Counted from the first letter of the stretch, positions 34,443-44,870 are shown. The stretch: 64,000 nucleotides of DNA from Bacteroidia bacterium (GCA_023653095.1 JAMNXP010000002.1:223517-287516); one strand, 5' to 3'. Notes: generated from the sequence alone by a model not told the origin. Made by a program: numbers and translations.

Positions 34443-35326
34443 TAGTACAGATTTTCAATTTTTAGTTTTAAGTATTTGCGCGTGCTCAACAAACTGGTTA
34501 GTGTAGAAAGCAATATTCCAAAAATAGCAATTGCAATTGAAACCATCAGCAATTCGTTGAAAACAATGTGGCTGGTAAATTCTTTTAAAATTTCAAATTC
34601 AGGTTCACCAGAGTAGGGAAGTCCCCAAAACAAAGCCCAAATTGATACAGCAGCAATAGGTAAAGCCAAGATAGAGTGACGAGCTGACTTTAGTATAAAC
34701 GGTTTCAAAATGAATGAATTGGTAGCACCCACTAACTGCATACTTTTTATAGTGTAGCGATTGGCGAAAATGCTCATTCTAACATTGTTATTGATCAGAA
34801 CGGTTGATAGTATGATGAATAGAATGGCCACTCCAGAAAAAATCCATTGTAATTTTTCAATATTTCGAGTCATTGACTGTAGCCAGTTTTTTTGAAAAAG
34901 GACATCTTCAACTTCTGGTTGGCTTTTAAACATTTTGGTCAATTGATCCATAAACTCGGTATTGGCATACTGAGCCTTTGGATACACTTCTAAACTCAAT
35001 GGCAGGGTAATTGTTTCTACGTAACTCATGAAATCAGGGTCATATTTGTCGCCCATTTCCTTCATTCCTTGTTCGCGAGAAACGTAGCGAGTTTTACTAA
35101 CCCATGGTTTCTTGTCAATTTCTTTTTGGAATTTTAGGACTTCAGACTCTTCCATGTCATCGTGGAAATAGATGTCAATGCTGGAGTTTTCGAGCCAATG
35201 ATCACCCATAGATTTAAAGCCCAACAAGGTGGTTCCAAGCAAGCCCAGGATGAACATGACTGCGGCTAGGCTTAAGATTCCAGGCAAGGCCGATGGTTTT
35301 TTGCGTTTGACGGGTTTTTCTTCCAT
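34442..35326 (-). CDS. ftsX: Cell-division permease-like protein FtsX
   Basis: 294 residues from the ATG at 35326 (MEEKPVKRKKPSALPG); the reading frame is open upstream, but that part overlaps the divergent gene region and looks non-coding. One membrane helix (about 17-37), a periplasmic domain (SSIDIYFHDDMEESEV, then PWVSKTRYVSREQG) and three C-terminal helices follow. FtsX with the ATPase FtsE activates peptidoglycan hydrolases at the septum. ftsE is not adjacent. It leads the operon with DUF3098, uppP and DUF4159. Confidence 0.93.
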   Translation of the reverse strand: MEEKPVKRKKPSALPGILSLAAVMFILGLLGTTLLGFKSMGDHWLENSSIDIYFHDDMEESEVLKFQKEIDKKPWVSKTRYVSREQGMKEMGDKYDPDFMSYVETITLPLSLEVYPKAQYANTEFMDQLTKMFKSQPEVEDVLFQKNWLQSMTRNIEKLQWIFSGVAILFIILSTVLINNNVRMSIFANRYTIKSMQLVGATNSFILKPFILKSARHSILALPIAAVSIWALFWGLPYSGEPEFEILKEFTSHIVFNELLMVSIAIAIFGILLSTLTSLLSTRKYLKLKIENLY

Positions 35327-35397
35327 GCAAAAATTTAACTTACCTGCGAAAATGCATAAAATTAATGGTGTGATGAAAAGAAGTTTTCCGCATTGTG

Positions 35398-35405
35398 TAG
35401 ATTTG
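35398..35405 (+). promoter_or_regulatory. Bacteroidota -7 element for the exonuclease gene
   Basis: TAGATTTG (TAnnTTTG) lies 5 bases before the ATG at 35411, and rules out the in-frame TTG at 35393 as start. Confidence 0.6.
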
Positions 35406-35410
35406 TTGGT

Positions 35411-36139
35411 ATGCAATTGTTTTCCCAACTTGATTTGAACAAGGTGTTGTTTTTGGATATTGAAACGGTACCCGCGCAACCGTCCTTCAAGAGTTTAAGT
35501 CCTCAATGGCAAGCACTTTGGGAGAAGAAATCAAAATCATTGGTCAAAGAAAATATAACCGCTAGTGATATGTATGATAGATCGGCTATTTATGCTGAGT
35601 TTGGGAAAGTGGTGTGTGTATGTGCAGGAATCATTACGGGATACCCACATCAGCCTCAGTTAAGGTTGAAATATTTCGCTAGTGATGATGAGAAACAATT
35701 GCTTACGGAGTTTGCCGATTTATTGAGGGTTTATTTCAGTACAGATAAGTCGTTTTTGTGCGCACACAACGGAAAAGAATTTGACTTTCCATATTTATCT
35801 CGGAGGATGTTGGTTCACGGTATAAAATTGCCCGTTCTTTTAGATAATGCAGGAAAGAAACCTTGGGAAATAAAGCATTTAGATACTATGGACATGTGGA
35901 AATTTGGCGACTATAAAAGTTATACATCATTGGAACTTTTAGCCTCCTTGTTTGGCATACCTACGCCCAAGGACGATATTGACGGAAGCATGGTGGCAGA
36001 TGTGTATTATCGCGAAAAAGACCTTAAGCGAATTGTTCAATATTGCTTGAAGGATGTGGTTACTTTGGCTCAGTTGTTTCTGAAAATGATGAATGTTTCA
36101 GCAATAACTGACGAAAATATTATATTTCCAACAGAGTAA
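35411..36139 (+). CDS. 3'-5' exonuclease, DnaQ/PolB-like fold
   Basis: 242 residues from the ATG fixed by the promoter. It has the DEDD motifs of ribonuclease H-like exonucleases: DIE at 16-18, CAHNGKEFDFPYL in the middle (ExoII) and YCLKDVVTL near the C-terminus (YxxxD, the DEDDy subtype). This matches the predicted 3'-5' exonuclease family related to the proofreading domain of family B polymerases (PF10108-like). A role in DNA or RNA end trimming is expected; the substrate is unknown. It stands alone, divergent from ftsX. Confidence 0.87.
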   Translation: MQLFSQLDLNKVLFLDIETVPAQPSFKSLSPQWQALWEKKSKSLVKENITASDMYDRSAIYAEFGKVVCVCAGIITGYPHQPQLRLKYFASDDEKQLLTEFADLLRVYFSTDKSFLCAHNGKEFDFPYLSRRMLVHGIKLPVLLDNAGKKPWEIKHLDTMDMWKFGDYKSYTSLELLASLFGIPTPKDDIDGSMVADVYYREKDLKRIVQYCLKDVVTLAQLFLKMMNVSAITDENIIFPTE

Positions 36140-36175
36140 GCCGCGTTTAGGACTTTAAACTTGTCAAATTAGAAC

Positions 36176-36183
36176 TATATTTG
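36176..36183 (+). promoter_or_regulatory. Bacteroidota -7 element for the type B cargo gene at 36191
   Basis: TATATTTG (TAnnTTTG) lies 7 bases before the ATG at 36191. Confidence 0.6.
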
Positions 36184-36190
36184 TAATTCT

Positions 36191-38320
36191 ATGTATCGTT
36201 TAGTTCGAGCACTTGCATTGTTGATTCTGACTTTCGGGTTTTTAGGTGTCGCTATGGCGGCAGAGCCTACTGTAGGACCAAGCAATGCCAAGGTTACGAA
36301 CATACAATGTAAACAGGCATCAATCAGTTGGACAAACGGTAACGGTGGGTGGAGATTGGTTTTAGTAAAAGAAGGCTCTGCCGTCAATGCAACTCCTAGT
36401 GATGGGTCATCGTATACGGTCTTTAATACATTTGGGTCTGGACAGCAATTGGGTACGGGTAATTATGCCGTGTACAACAACATAACATCTAGTTTTACTC
36501 TGCTTGGTTTAAAAGCTAATACGCAGTATTATGTAGCTATCTATGAACACGATGGAGGTTCTCCCATTGATTATTTGACCAGTTCTCCAGCAACGGTTTC
36601 ATTTACCACTTATGACATCCAATTGGATTTTGATTTCACGATTAACGATAGTTGCGATCAAACCAATGTAGTTAGTTTTAATAATAAATCAACTTCAAAC
36701 TTCACAGGCATCAAATATACTTGGCTGTTCCAAGATGGTAACCAAGATACCGGTAAGAATGTTACGCATACCTACATGCAGGGTGGTAATTACCAAGTAA
36801 TGTTGGTTGCTTCCCCTTCGTATGGTTGCACCGACAATTTCACCAACTCCAATGCAGTTAAAATAATTCCTCGCCCGGTGAGCGTTCCTATTGAGATAAA
36901 TAATGATTTGTCTCAGTGTTTGGAAGGGAATATTTTTAGGTTTTCAGATAATACCACATTAAAGAATCTACCGAAGATGGCCTACACTCGTACTTGGTAT
37001 TTTACCCCTACTGATTCATCAACCATTCCGAAACCAGTCAAATCTTTTACAAAAGGCGGTAAATATAAGATTGGGTATAAAAGCGAAACCTATTTTGATA
37101 ATATTAGAACGGGTTGTACAGATACAGCTTCACTTTGGATTAATGTAGTGCCATCACCCTCTAGTGGGATTACCATCAATGATAGTCTCCAATGTTTATC
37201 AGGTAATAGCTTTGTTTTTGATAATATTTTTCCTGGATTAGTGAAGTTTTCTTGGGATTTGGGTGACGGAACAGCTTCTGTAAATAAATCGATCACTCAT
37301 ACCTATGCTACTGCGGGGGTATATCCCATCATACACAGCGCAGAAAGTCCTGAAGGTTGTAAAAGTACAGATACTATTTTAATTGCGGTGAAACCCAATG
37401 TGGTTGCGTCATTTGCTGGATTGCCTTCAAGTGCGTGTGAGAATGATGCTCCAATAACCTTATTTCCGAGTGATCCCAACGGAATTTTTTATCCGTCTTC
37501 AGGAAGTATTTCAGGTACACTTTACACTCCTGGAAATGTCGGTAATCACTCCATTAAATACGTGGTAAAGGATAGTTTCTGTCCAGACAGTGTAACTCAA
37601 AACATCAAAATCAATTTGAGACCTAAATTTTCTTTAGGTAAGGATACCGTGATTTGTGATAATCAAGATTACCTATTGATTGTTAATGCCGCGGGTACCG
37701 TAACCTGGGAAAATTCAACCTCGGCAAATCCAAGATCTATTTTTAATCCTGGGAAGTACTCTGCAACTGTAACCAATAACGGTTGTAGTTGGAGCGATAC
37801 CATCAATGTTGGATACGCATTGACGCCACAAGCTAATTTGCCGGGTGATACTCTCATTTGTAAAGGGGCATTGATTGTGTTAAAGCAAGTATGGCCCAAC
37901 GCTTCCATAAATTGGAGCACTGGCAGCAGAGATACTGTTATCTATGTGTCTTCGCCTGGTGTTTATTCAGTGGCTGTAACAAATGCGTGCGGTACTGCCT
38001 CTGACTGGATGGAAGTAAAAGTGTCAGATGGTGAGTGTGATATTTTTGTGCCTACGGCATTCACTCCTAATGGTGATGACAGAAACGAATATTTTGAAAT
38101 TGTAGGTAGAGATATTACGCCTACAATGCTCATTATATATAACAGATGGGGTGAGGTGCTTTTCGACAGCAATAAATCAGGAGAATATAGATGGTACGGA
38201 GATGCCAACGGTGAGCCATGTATTTCTGGTTTGTATCCTTTTTTATATAGGTACGAACAGCGCATTGGTGATAGGGTGATCAGGAAAACCGTTTCAAGTT
38301 CTGTAATGATCCTTAAATAG
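36191..38320 (+). CDS. Secreted PKD-domain protein with T9SS type B sorting domain
   Basis: 709 residues. A signal peptide (to about 24, AMAAEP) leads into a fibronectin-III-like domain (about 30-135; ISWTNGNGG, then LLGLKANTQYYVAIYEHD), PKD modules (YTWLFQDGN, FSWDLGDGTASVN), further Ig-like segments and a C-terminal type B domain (FVPTAFTPNGDDRNEYF, then IYNRWGEVLF). Unlike the 1211-residue cargo it has no PorP/SprF gene beside it, so it must use a partner encoded elsewhere. Likely a surface-associated or released adhesin. It has its own promoter. Confidence 0.9.
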   Translation: MYRLVRALALLILTFGFLGVAMAAEPTVGPSNAKVTNIQCKQASISWTNGNGGWRLVLVKEGSAVNATPSDGSSYTVFNTFGSGQQLGTGNYAVYNNITSSFTLLGLKANTQYYVAIYEHDGGSPIDYLTSSPATVSFTTYDIQLDFDFTINDSCDQTNVVSFNNKSTSNFTGIKYTWLFQDGNQDTGKNVTHTYMQGGNYQVMLVASPSYGCTDNFTNSNAVKIIPRPVSVPIEINNDLSQCLEGNIFRFSDNTTLKNLPKMAYTRTWYFTPTDSSTIPKPVKSFTKGGKYKIGYKSETYFDNIRTGCTDTASLWINVVPSPSSGITINDSLQCLSGNSFVFDNIFPGLVKFSWDLGDGTASVNKSITHTYATAGVYPIIHSAESPEGCKSTDTILIAVKPNVVASFAGLPSSACENDAPITLFPSDPNGIFYPSSGSISGTLYTPGNVGNHSIKYVVKDSFCPDSVTQNIKINLRPKFSLGKDTVICDNQDYLLIVNAAGTVTWENSTSANPRSIFNPGKYSATVTNNGCSWSDTINVGYALTPQANLPGDTLICKGALIVLKQVWPNASINWSTGSRDTVIYVSSPGVYSVAVTNACGTASDWMEVKVSDGECDIFVPTAFTPNGDDRNEYFEIVGRDITPTMLIIYNRWGEVLFDSNKSGEYRWYGDANGEPCISGLYPFLYRYEQRIGDRVIRKTVSSSVMILK

Positions 38321-38346
38321 GATTTAGAATTCTACCTTTACTTACC

Positions 38347-38354
38347 TAACTTTG
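38347..38354 (+). promoter_or_regulatory. Bacteroidota -7 element for purL
   Basis: TAACTTTG (TAnnTTTG) lies 5 bases before the purL ATG. Confidence 0.65.
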
Positions 38355-38359
38355 CAGCG

Positions 38360-40576
38360 ATGAATTCATCGTTGTTAGAACAAGCACTTCAACTTGGATT
38401 GTTGAAGGAAGAATACGAGAAAATTTGCGATATTTTACAACGCGAACCTAACTTTACCGAACTGTCTATTTTCTCCGTTATGTGGAGTGAGCACTGTAGC
38501 TATAAAAATTCCATCGTTTGGCTGAAAACCCTTCCCAAAGAAGGAAGTAAAATGTTGGCTATGGCCGGTGAAGAAAATGCAGGTTTGGTAGATATTGGAG
38601 ATGGACTGGCATGTTGTTTTAAAATTGAGAGTCATAATCACCCCAGTGCCATTGAGCCTTATCAAGGGGCTGCAACAGGTGTAGGTGGAATCAATAGAGA
38701 TATTTTCTCTATGGGTGCAAGACCTATTGCTCAATTGAATTCTTTGCGTTTTGGAAATATCAATACCGACAGAACCAAATGGTTGGTAAAAGGAGTAGTT
38801 AAAGGAATTGGCGATTACGGCAATGCCTTTGGAATTCCTACCGTAGGTGGCGAAGTGTATTTTGATGATTGCTATGAGCAAAACATCTTGGTGAATGCCA
38901 TGAGTGTGGGTATTGTAGAAAAAGGAAAGACCATTTCTGCAGGTGCAGGTGAACCCGGCAATCCAGTCTATATTTTCGGTTCTGCAACAGGAAAAGATGG
39001 TATTCACGGTGCCGCATTTGCAAGTAAAGACATGAGCGAAGATTCTATCAATGATCTTCCGTCAGTGCAAGTGGGTGACCCATTCTGGGAAAAATTAATC
39101 CTTGAAGCTACTATGGAAATTATTGAAACCAATGCCGTGGTAGGTATGCAAGATATGGGTGCCGCAGGTATCACTTGCAGTACCAGCGAAATGAGTGCTA
39201 AAACCGATGTTGGAATGGACATTCACCTTGACAAGGTTCCAATGAGACAAGCTGACATGAAAGGGTGGGAGCTTCTTTTGAGCGAAAGCCAAGAACGTAT
39301 GTTGGTAGTGGTGAAAAAAGGCATGGAAAAAGAAGTTGAGCGCATTTTCGAAAAATGGGAATTGACCTATGCTCAGATTGGTATGGTTACCGACACTAAG
39401 AGGGTTCGATATTACATGAACGGTGAATTGGAAGCAGATATCCCAGCAGAATCTTTGGTTCTAGGTGGTGGTGCACCCATTTATCACAGAACTTGGAAAG
39501 AGCCCCAGTATTTTGAAAAAATCAACGAATATTCAATAGATAAGATTGAAGATACGTCCCTCGAAGAAGCAAAAAAATCTGCACTAAAATTGATGGAAGA
39601 ACCGAACATTGCTAGTAAACGTTGGGTCTATCAACAGTATGATAGCATGGTAGGAACGGTGAATCAATCTACCAATCGTGCGTCAGATGCATCTGTGGTG
39701 AAGGTAAAAGGAACCAACAAAAGCTTGGCCTTGACCGTTGATTGTAATAGTAGATATATTTACGCTGATCCCTTTTTGGGGACGCAGATCGCGGTAAGCG
39801 AAGCTGCTCGTAATATTCGTTGTTCGGGAGGTGTACCAACCGCCATTACGAACTGTTTGAATTTCGGAAATCCTTACAACGAGGAGGTATATTTTCAATT
39901 CAAGAGTGCCATTGAAGGTATGGGGGTGGCTTGTAGAAAATTTGATACACCTGTTACGGGGGGAAACGTGAGTTTCTACAATCAAAGTACCAACGGACAA
40001 GCAGTATATCCAACTCCTACCATTGGTATGGTGGGTATCATTGATGAACCATCAAAATTGATGGGCTTGGCTTTCCAAAACGAAGGTGATGCTATTGTTC
40101 TTGTAGGTCCTCGTACCAACGATTTGGGAAGCTCTCAGTATTTGGCTAAGGTTAAACGAGTAGAATTCTCACCTTGTCCGGAGTTTAATTTAGATACAGA
40201 ATTCCAATTACACCTTTTCTTAGAGGAACTTGCAAGCCTAGGATTTTCAGCGTCGGTGCACGATATCAGCGAAGGCGGACTATTTGTGTGCTGCGCAGAA
40301 AGCGCTATTTCTGGTGGACTAGGATTTGATGTTTGTACCGATAAAGATTTGAGAATTGATGCATCTTTGTTCGGCGAAGGTCAAAGCAGAGTGGTTGTTT
40401 CAGTTTCACAAGACCGCGTTTCAGATCTTATGAAAATGGCAGAGAACATGGGATTGCCCGTCTTGCACATGGGTACTGTAACCGCAGGGGCGGTTGTTGT
40501 AAATGGCCAGATATGGGGTGATATCCAAGACTTTGCAAATCCTTATCATACCGCAATAGAAGGTCACTTGAACTAA
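38360..40576 (+). CDS. purL: Phosphoribosylformylglycinamidine synthase subunit PurL (small type)
   Basis: 738 residues, the small PurL that works as a complex with PurQ and PurS rather than the 1300-residue single-chain form. It converts FGAR to FGAM in purine synthesis, using ATP and ammonia from glutamine. Motifs: [11 protein letters not shown] near the N-terminus, [23 protein letters not shown] with the catalytic His region, and [10 protein letters not shown]. PurQ and PurS are not in the window. The FAD oxidoreductase gene follows after three bases. Confidence 0.97.
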   Translation: MNSSLLEQALQLGLLKEEYEKICDILQREPNFTELSIFSVMWSEHCSYKNSIVWLKTLPKEGSKMLAMAGEENAGLVDIGDGLACCFKIESHNHPSAIEPYQGAATGVGGINRDIFSMGARPIAQLNSLRFGNINTDRTKWLVKGVVKGIGDYGNAFGIPTVGGEVYFDDCYEQNILVNAMSVGIVEKGKTISAGAGEPGNPVYIFGSATGKDGIHGAAFASKDMSEDSINDLPSVQVGDPFWEKLILEATMEIIETNAVVGMQDMGAAGITCSTSEMSAKTDVGMDIHLDKVPMRQADMKGWELLLSESQERMLVVVKKGMEKEVERIFEKWELTYAQIGMVTDTKRVRYYMNGELEADIPAESLVLGGGAPIYHRTWKEPQYFEKINEYSIDKIEDTSLEEAKKSALKLMEEPNIASKRWVYQQYDSMVGTVNQSTNRASDASVVKVKGTNKSLALTVDCNSRYIYADPFLGTQIAVSEAARNIRCSGGVPTAITNCLNFGNPYNEEVYFQFKSAIEGMGVACRKFDTPVTGGNVSFYNQSTNGQAVYPTPTIGMVGIIDEPSKLMGLAFQNEGDAIVLVGPRTNDLGSSQYLAKVKRVEFSPCPEFNLDTEFQLHLFLEELASLGFSASVHDISEGGLFVCCAESAISGGLGFDVCTDKDLRIDASLFGEGQSRVVVSVSQDRVSDLMKMAENMGLPVLHMGTVTAGAVVVNGQIWGDIQDFANPYHTAIEGHLN

Positions 40577-40579
40577 AAC

Positions 40580-41716
40580 ATGAGTTCAGGTAATTTTAGC
40601 TTTTGGGAACAACGTTGGATGGAGCGCGCCGATCAGGTGGTGATTGGTGGCGGTCTGGTTGGATTACAAACAGCTATTGAACTAAAGTTAAAATATCCGC
40701 ACAAGGCGGTTTGGGTTCTTGAACGGAACGCTTTTGGTGATGCCGCTAGCTTGAGAAACGCAGGTTTCGCTTGTTTTGGAAGTGCAGGTGAGATTCTAGA
40801 TGATATCAGTAGAATGGGAGAAGATCAAGCTTTTCAATTATATGAAGAGCGTTATAAAGGACTTCAAGATCTCATTAGAACTTATACTCCTGAGAAGATT
40901 GGCTATGAACAGTCGGGTGGTTATGAGATTTTTCCCAGCGGAAGTGAAGCTGAATTAAATCACATACGTGAGAACCTGCTCAAGTTGAATGATTCATTAA
41001 GGGAAGTGCATCAGCAGGTTTCATTTGTGGAGCGCAACATCAAGAAGTTTGAAATGAACGTGGGTGAAACAGCCATCGTTTCTCCATCTGAAGGAGCCAT
41101 TCAAAGTCATTTGTTGTTGAGAACAGTCAGACAGCATGCATTGTCAGTGGGTGTTGAGATATATACCTCCATGAATGTGAAATCTATTGAAAAGCACGGT
41201 TCTGGTGGATGGATGTTAGAATTTGAACATTCAGATGCTCAAATATTAGCAAAAGATTTGTTCATCTGCACCAATGCGTGGGCTTTGAAATGGTTTCCTG
41301 ATTTGGAATTAGAACCCGCTCGAGGACAAATTTTGGTAACTAATCCCATTCCAAGCATTGCATTTAGAGGTATTTTTCACGCAGATCAAGGGTATATTTA
41401 TTTCAGATCTTTGGGTTCTAGAATATTGATTGGAGGAGCGAGAAATACTCAGTTTAAAGCAGAAAATACGTTTGAATCAGCCGTTACTCCTGAAATTAAA
41501 TCAGAATTGTTGCGCTGGTTAAATGAAATCATTGTTCCGGGCATTCATGTTGAAATTGATACTGAGTGGTCTGGGGTCATGGGCATGCATCAGAAGAGAT
41601 CGCCCATCATTGAGCGAAAAGAAGAGCATCTGTATTTGGGCGTTCGCATGGGAGGAATGGGTGTAGCATTGAGCAGCCAGGTTGCCAAAAAATTGGTAAA
41701 ATTGACGGATTTATAG
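40580..41716 (+). CDS. FAD-dependent oxidoreductase (DAO / glycine-oxidase-like family)
   Basis: 378 residues. The N-terminal Rossmann motif VIGGGLVGLQTAIEL (about 21-35) binds FAD, followed by ASLRNAGFACFGSAGE, typical of the D-amino-acid-oxidase family, and the C-terminal GVMGMHQKRSPIIERKEE with GVRMGGMGVALSSQVA closing the FAD site. The substrate is likely an amine or amino acid but cannot be named. It follows purL by three bases and is probably cotranscribed with the unknown exported protein and the PolX-like gene. Confidence 0.87.
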   Translation: MSSGNFSFWEQRWMERADQVVIGGGLVGLQTAIELKLKYPHKAVWVLERNAFGDAASLRNAGFACFGSAGEILDDISRMGEDQAFQLYEERYKGLQDLIRTYTPEKIGYEQSGGYEIFPSGSEAELNHIRENLLKLNDSLREVHQQVSFVERNIKKFEMNVGETAIVSPSEGAIQSHLLLRTVRQHALSVGVEIYTSMNVKSIEKHGSGGWMLEFEHSDAQILAKDLFICTNAWALKWFPDLELEPARGQILVTNPIPSIAFRGIFHADQGYIYFRSLGSRILIGGARNTQFKAENTFESAVTPEIKSELLRWLNEIIVPGIHVEIDTEWSGVMGMHQKRSPIIERKEEHLYLGVRMGGMGVALSSQVAKKLVKLTDL

Positions 41717-41731
41717 TATATTCACTCTGTT

Positions 41732-42226
41732 ATGAGTATTAAGGCAACTGTTTTTACTGTTGTATTCTTGTTTTTTGGAACATCTGCATGGGCACAAAAG
41801 AGCACTTTTATGAAGGAAGAAGAATACGAAGTTGGAGCTGGTGATACCGCAGTTTTAGGCAAGTCAAAAGGTGCTAAAGTTTATGCATATCTAGATTTGT
41901 ATCGTAAAACGCGTTGGGATCCCAATGATGTAGTTCAAGATTCATTCACCCAGAAATACGGCGCTTATGATACTGCTACTGGTAATGGATTTTATCGATA
42001 TTTCTTCAGAGGGGACTTTGATGTGGCTGAATTACCCAATGAATTCAACGGACGAAAATGCGAAATTATTGGAGTGGAAGTCCTCAAGAAAAAAGAAACG
42101 GGAGAAGATATAAATGTAATGTATCTCAAAGGTGTTCAAGAAAATACAGTAATTTGGGTGGACTTTGACTATGCGGTGAAGTACATGGAAATTGATCGCT
42201 TTATTGCTAAAAAACGAGCTAAATAA
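41732..42226 (+). CDS. Exported protein of unknown function
   Basis: 164 residues. A signal peptide ends at AWAQ (about residue 21); the mature protein is mixed beta/alpha with YEVGAGDTAVLGKSK and YLDLYRKTRWDPND. I recognise no family. The stop shares its last base with the start of the PolX-like gene (TAATG), so the two are translationally coupled, and it sits 15 bases behind the FAD oxidoreductase. No lipobox is visible, so it is probably periplasmic. Confidence 0.8.
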   Translation: MSIKATVFTVVFLFFGTSAWAQKSTFMKEEEYEVGAGDTAVLGKSKGAKVYAYLDLYRKTRWDPNDVVQDSFTQKYGAYDTATGNGFYRYFFRGDFDVAELPNEFNGRKCEIIGVEVLKKKETGEDINVMYLKGVQENTVIWVDFDYAVKYMEIDRFIAKKRAK

Positions 42227-43881
42227 TGGATAATTCGACCATTCTTTCACAAATTAGTATGTATGCCAAGCTCGCGGAGCTGCACGAAAAAAATCCTTTT
42301 CGATATAAAGCCTTTGCGAATGCATCCTTCAACCTAAAGAAAATCAAAGATTCATTTTTAGAAATGAGTGACGCTGATTTGTTGAGCGTGCCTGGAGTGG
42401 GAAAGGGAGTTGTGGAAGCCATCCGTGACATTCAACGTTCAGGTTCTTTTGCGGATCTTCAGGAGTTGGTGGAAATTACGCCTGACGGTATTGTTGAAAT
42501 TTTAAAAATTAAAGGACTTGGCCCCAAAAAGGTTTCGGTGATTTGGAGGGAGTTGGGAATAGAGTCTTCGGCTGATTTACTCAATGCCTGCAGAGAAAAT
42601 AGATTGCTATCGGTCAAGGGATTTGGATTAAAGACCCAAGCGGATGTAATTCATTCTATTGAATTTGCCCTTTCTTCAAAAGGGCGTTGGCATTACGCTC
42701 GATTGTTAGAGCCTGCAACCGAATTCAAAGACCATTTAAAGAAATTTTTTAACGGTTCCAGAATAGAATTTACAGGAGCGTTTCGCAGGGCTATGCCCGA
42801 AATTGATAAGATTGAAGTCTTGGTTGATCTTGAACCAGACGAAGTGATTGAATACTGTGATGAAATGCAATACAACGCCGAGTGGGTTGATGAACAACTC
42901 ACCACGTGGTTACTAGGTCAATATCCTGTTGTGTTTCATTTTGCAGATAGAAGAGATTTTGAGCGCGTTTGGTTTGAAACCACCGGTTCTCAAGAACATT
43001 TAGAACTTCTTGGATATAATTCTACGGAATTTGAATCTGAAGAAAAAGTCTATCAATCGAGAGGATATTGTGTTATCGTCCCCGAGCAGCGCGAGGGATT
43101 GAATGAACTGAGAGAAGACTTCCCCCGAGAAGAACTCATTGAATTTTGGCAACTCAAAGGGGTGCTTCACAATCACACAACTTACAGTGATGGCTTGAAT
43201 TCGTTGCGAGAAATGGCCGAATTTGCCCGGGATCAGAAATATGATTATTTGGGAATTTGCGATCACTCAAAGTCGGCTGGTTACGCTGGGGGACTGAGTG
43301 AAGAAAGGTTGTTACAGCAAATCAAAGAAATTGATCAACTCAATGCGGAGCTTGCGCCTTTCAAAATATTTAAAGGAATTGAAAGCGATATACTGTCTGA
43401 TGGCAGTTTGGATTATTCGAACGAAGTTTTAGGTCTGTTGGATTTTGTGGTGGCATCGGTTCACAGCGGTTTGAAAATGGACGAGGAGAAAGCCAATCAA
43501 AGATTAATAAAGGCCATCGAGAATCCGTATACCACTATCTTGGGACATCCAACGGGTAGGCTTTTGCTGTTGAGGGAAGGTTATCCCATTGATCATAAAA
43601 AAATCATAGATGCATGCGCAGCAAACGATGTGGTAATTGAATTGAACGCTCATCCTTGGAGATTGGATATTGACTGGAAATGGATTGATTATGCCCAAAG
43701 CAAAGGAGTGATGATTTCCATCAATCCTGATGCGCACGAAAAATCAGGGTATCATGACATGTATTTTGGTGCCTTGGCTGCGAGAAAAGGGGGCTTGTTG
43801 ACCCGAAATACCTTGAATGCGATGGATTTGTCGGAATTTGAGTTTTTTATTCAAGAGAATCGAAAAAAGAAGGTGGGTTGA
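42226..43881 (+). CDS. PolX-like protein: HhH and PHP domains, polymerase palm apparently inactive
   Basis: 551 residues. Helix-hairpin-helix segments VPGVGKGVVEAI and IKGLGPKKVSVIW lie in the first 120 residues. The nucleotidyltransferase palm (about 160-260) keeps the RR of the GSxRRG motif (TGAFRRAMP) but has Lys195 and Glu197 where the two metal-binding Asp of the GDxD motif are expected. The PHP phosphoesterase domain (about 310-545) looks complete: HNHTTYSDG, DHSKSAGYAGG, a Glu in GIESD, ASVHSGL, LGHPTG and NPDAH. It probably works as a 3'-5' exonuclease or AP-site phosphoesterase in repair rather than as a polymerase. Confidence 0.87.
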   Translation: MDNSTILSQISMYAKLAELHEKNPFRYKAFANASFNLKKIKDSFLEMSDADLLSVPGVGKGVVEAIRDIQRSGSFADLQELVEITPDGIVEILKIKGLGPKKVSVIWRELGIESSADLLNACRENRLLSVKGFGLKTQADVIHSIEFALSSKGRWHYARLLEPATEFKDHLKKFFNGSRIEFTGAFRRAMPEIDKIEVLVDLEPDEVIEYCDEMQYNAEWVDEQLTTWLLGQYPVVFHFADRRDFERVWFETTGSQEHLELLGYNSTEFESEEKVYQSRGYCVIVPEQREGLNELREDFPREELIEFWQLKGVLHNHTTYSDGLNSLREMAEFARDQKYDYLGICDHSKSAGYAGGLSEERLLQQIKEIDQLNAELAPFKIFKGIESDILSDGSLDYSNEVLGLLDFVVASVHSGLKMDEEKANQRLIKAIENPYTTILGHPTGRLLLLREGYPIDHKKIIDACAANDVVIELNAHPWRLDIDWKWIDYAQSKGVMISINPDAHEKSGYHDMYFGALAARKGGLLTRNTLNAMDLSEFEFFIQENRKKKVG

Positions 43882-43883
43882 AA

Positions 43884-44870
43884 ATGAGGATTTTGGTGGT
43901 TAGATTCAGTTCCATTGGCGATATTGTATTGACCACGCCTATTTTTAGATTGTTGAAAGCGCGATTTCCGAAGGCGGAGATTCATTGGGTTACAAAAGGG
44001 GCTTTTGCTTCTGTTTTAGATGGAAATCTCAACATTGATAGAGTTTGGAAGTGGGATGATGCCGAAGAACGCAAAGAACTGAAGAAGTCCTCGTTTGATT
44101 TTGTGGTTGATCTTCAAAAAAATGCGCGTTCACGGCAAGTAAAATGGATGTTTTTCGGAACTCCCAATACCACTATTTCTAAACAAAACTTCAGAAAGTT
44201 AATTTGGGTTGCTTTTAAGCAACATCGATTGAAAAAGTGTCCATGGTTAGCTAAAGTGTTGGAATGCCGTTCATTTACCAACCGCTGCATTGATGTGTTA
44301 AAGGTATTTGGTGTAGAGGATGATGTTCAAGGGCTTGATTTTCAGGTTGATACCCATACAGAAAAAGAAGTTCGGAATCATTTTAGTGGCTTTTCTGATT
44401 TTACGTGTTTAAGTTTGGGTGGTTCTTTTTTTACCAAAAGATTGCCGTTGCAAAAATGGCAGCAATTGATTGTTGACTTGAACTGTGATGTGGTAATGAT
44501 TGGCGGGAGTTCAGATATTTCAGAAGCTGATGCTTTAGAAAAAGCATTATTATCAAGTGATTTCCAGTTTAAAGTGAAGAATTTAGTGGGTAAATTGAGT
44601 CTGAAAGAGTCGGCAGCAGCTGTGAAATTGAGTGCGGGTGTTTTTACCGGAGATACAGGAATGCTTCATATTTCAGCGGCATTAGGCAAACAGGTTCATC
44701 TGATTTGGGGCAATACCATTCCTGAATTTGGCATGGTTCCACCCTTAAAGCAAGGGGGCGAGTTGTTGCAAAATGAAGTGGAAGGATTGAGTTGCAGGCC
44801 TTGTTCGAAACTCGGATTTGATGCTTGTCCGAAGGGACATTTTAACTGCATGAACAACTTGCAGATTTAA
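43884..44870 (+). CDS. Glycosyltransferase family 9 (heptosyltransferase-like)
   Basis: 328 residues from ATG; a TTG two codons earlier overlaps the PolX stop and is an alternative. The N-terminus MRILVVRFSSIGDIVLTTP is the classic GT9 start, and GVFTGDTGMLHISAALGKQVHLIWG is the nucleotide-sugar-binding C-terminal half. Family members add heptose or a similar sugar to the lipopolysaccharide core on the cytoplasmic side of the inner membrane. Conserved cysteines near the end (LSCRPCSKLGFDACPKGHFNC) are usual in Bacteroidota members. Part of the purL-to-GT9 gene string. Confidence 0.88.
   Translation: MRILVVRFSSIGDIVLTTPIFRLLKARFPKAEIHWVTKGAFASVLDGNLNIDRVWKWDDAEERKELKKSSFDFVVDLQKNARSRQVKWMFFGTPNTTISKQNFRKLIWVAFKQHRLKKCPWLAKVLECRSFTNRCIDVLKVFGVEDDVQGLDFQVDTHTEKEVRNHFSGFSDFTCLSLGGSFFTKRLPLQKWQQLIVDLNCDVVMIGGSSDISEADALEKALLSSDFQFKVKNLVGKLSLKESAAAVKLSAGVFTGDTGMLHISAALGKQVHLIWGNTIPEFGMVPPLKQGGELLQNEVEGLSCRPCSKLGFDACPKGHFNCMNNLQI

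Noticed and set aside
35327..35479. Longer FtsX N-terminus
   Set aside because: The extra 51 residues overlap the divergent exonuclease promoter and start and are not FtsX-like.
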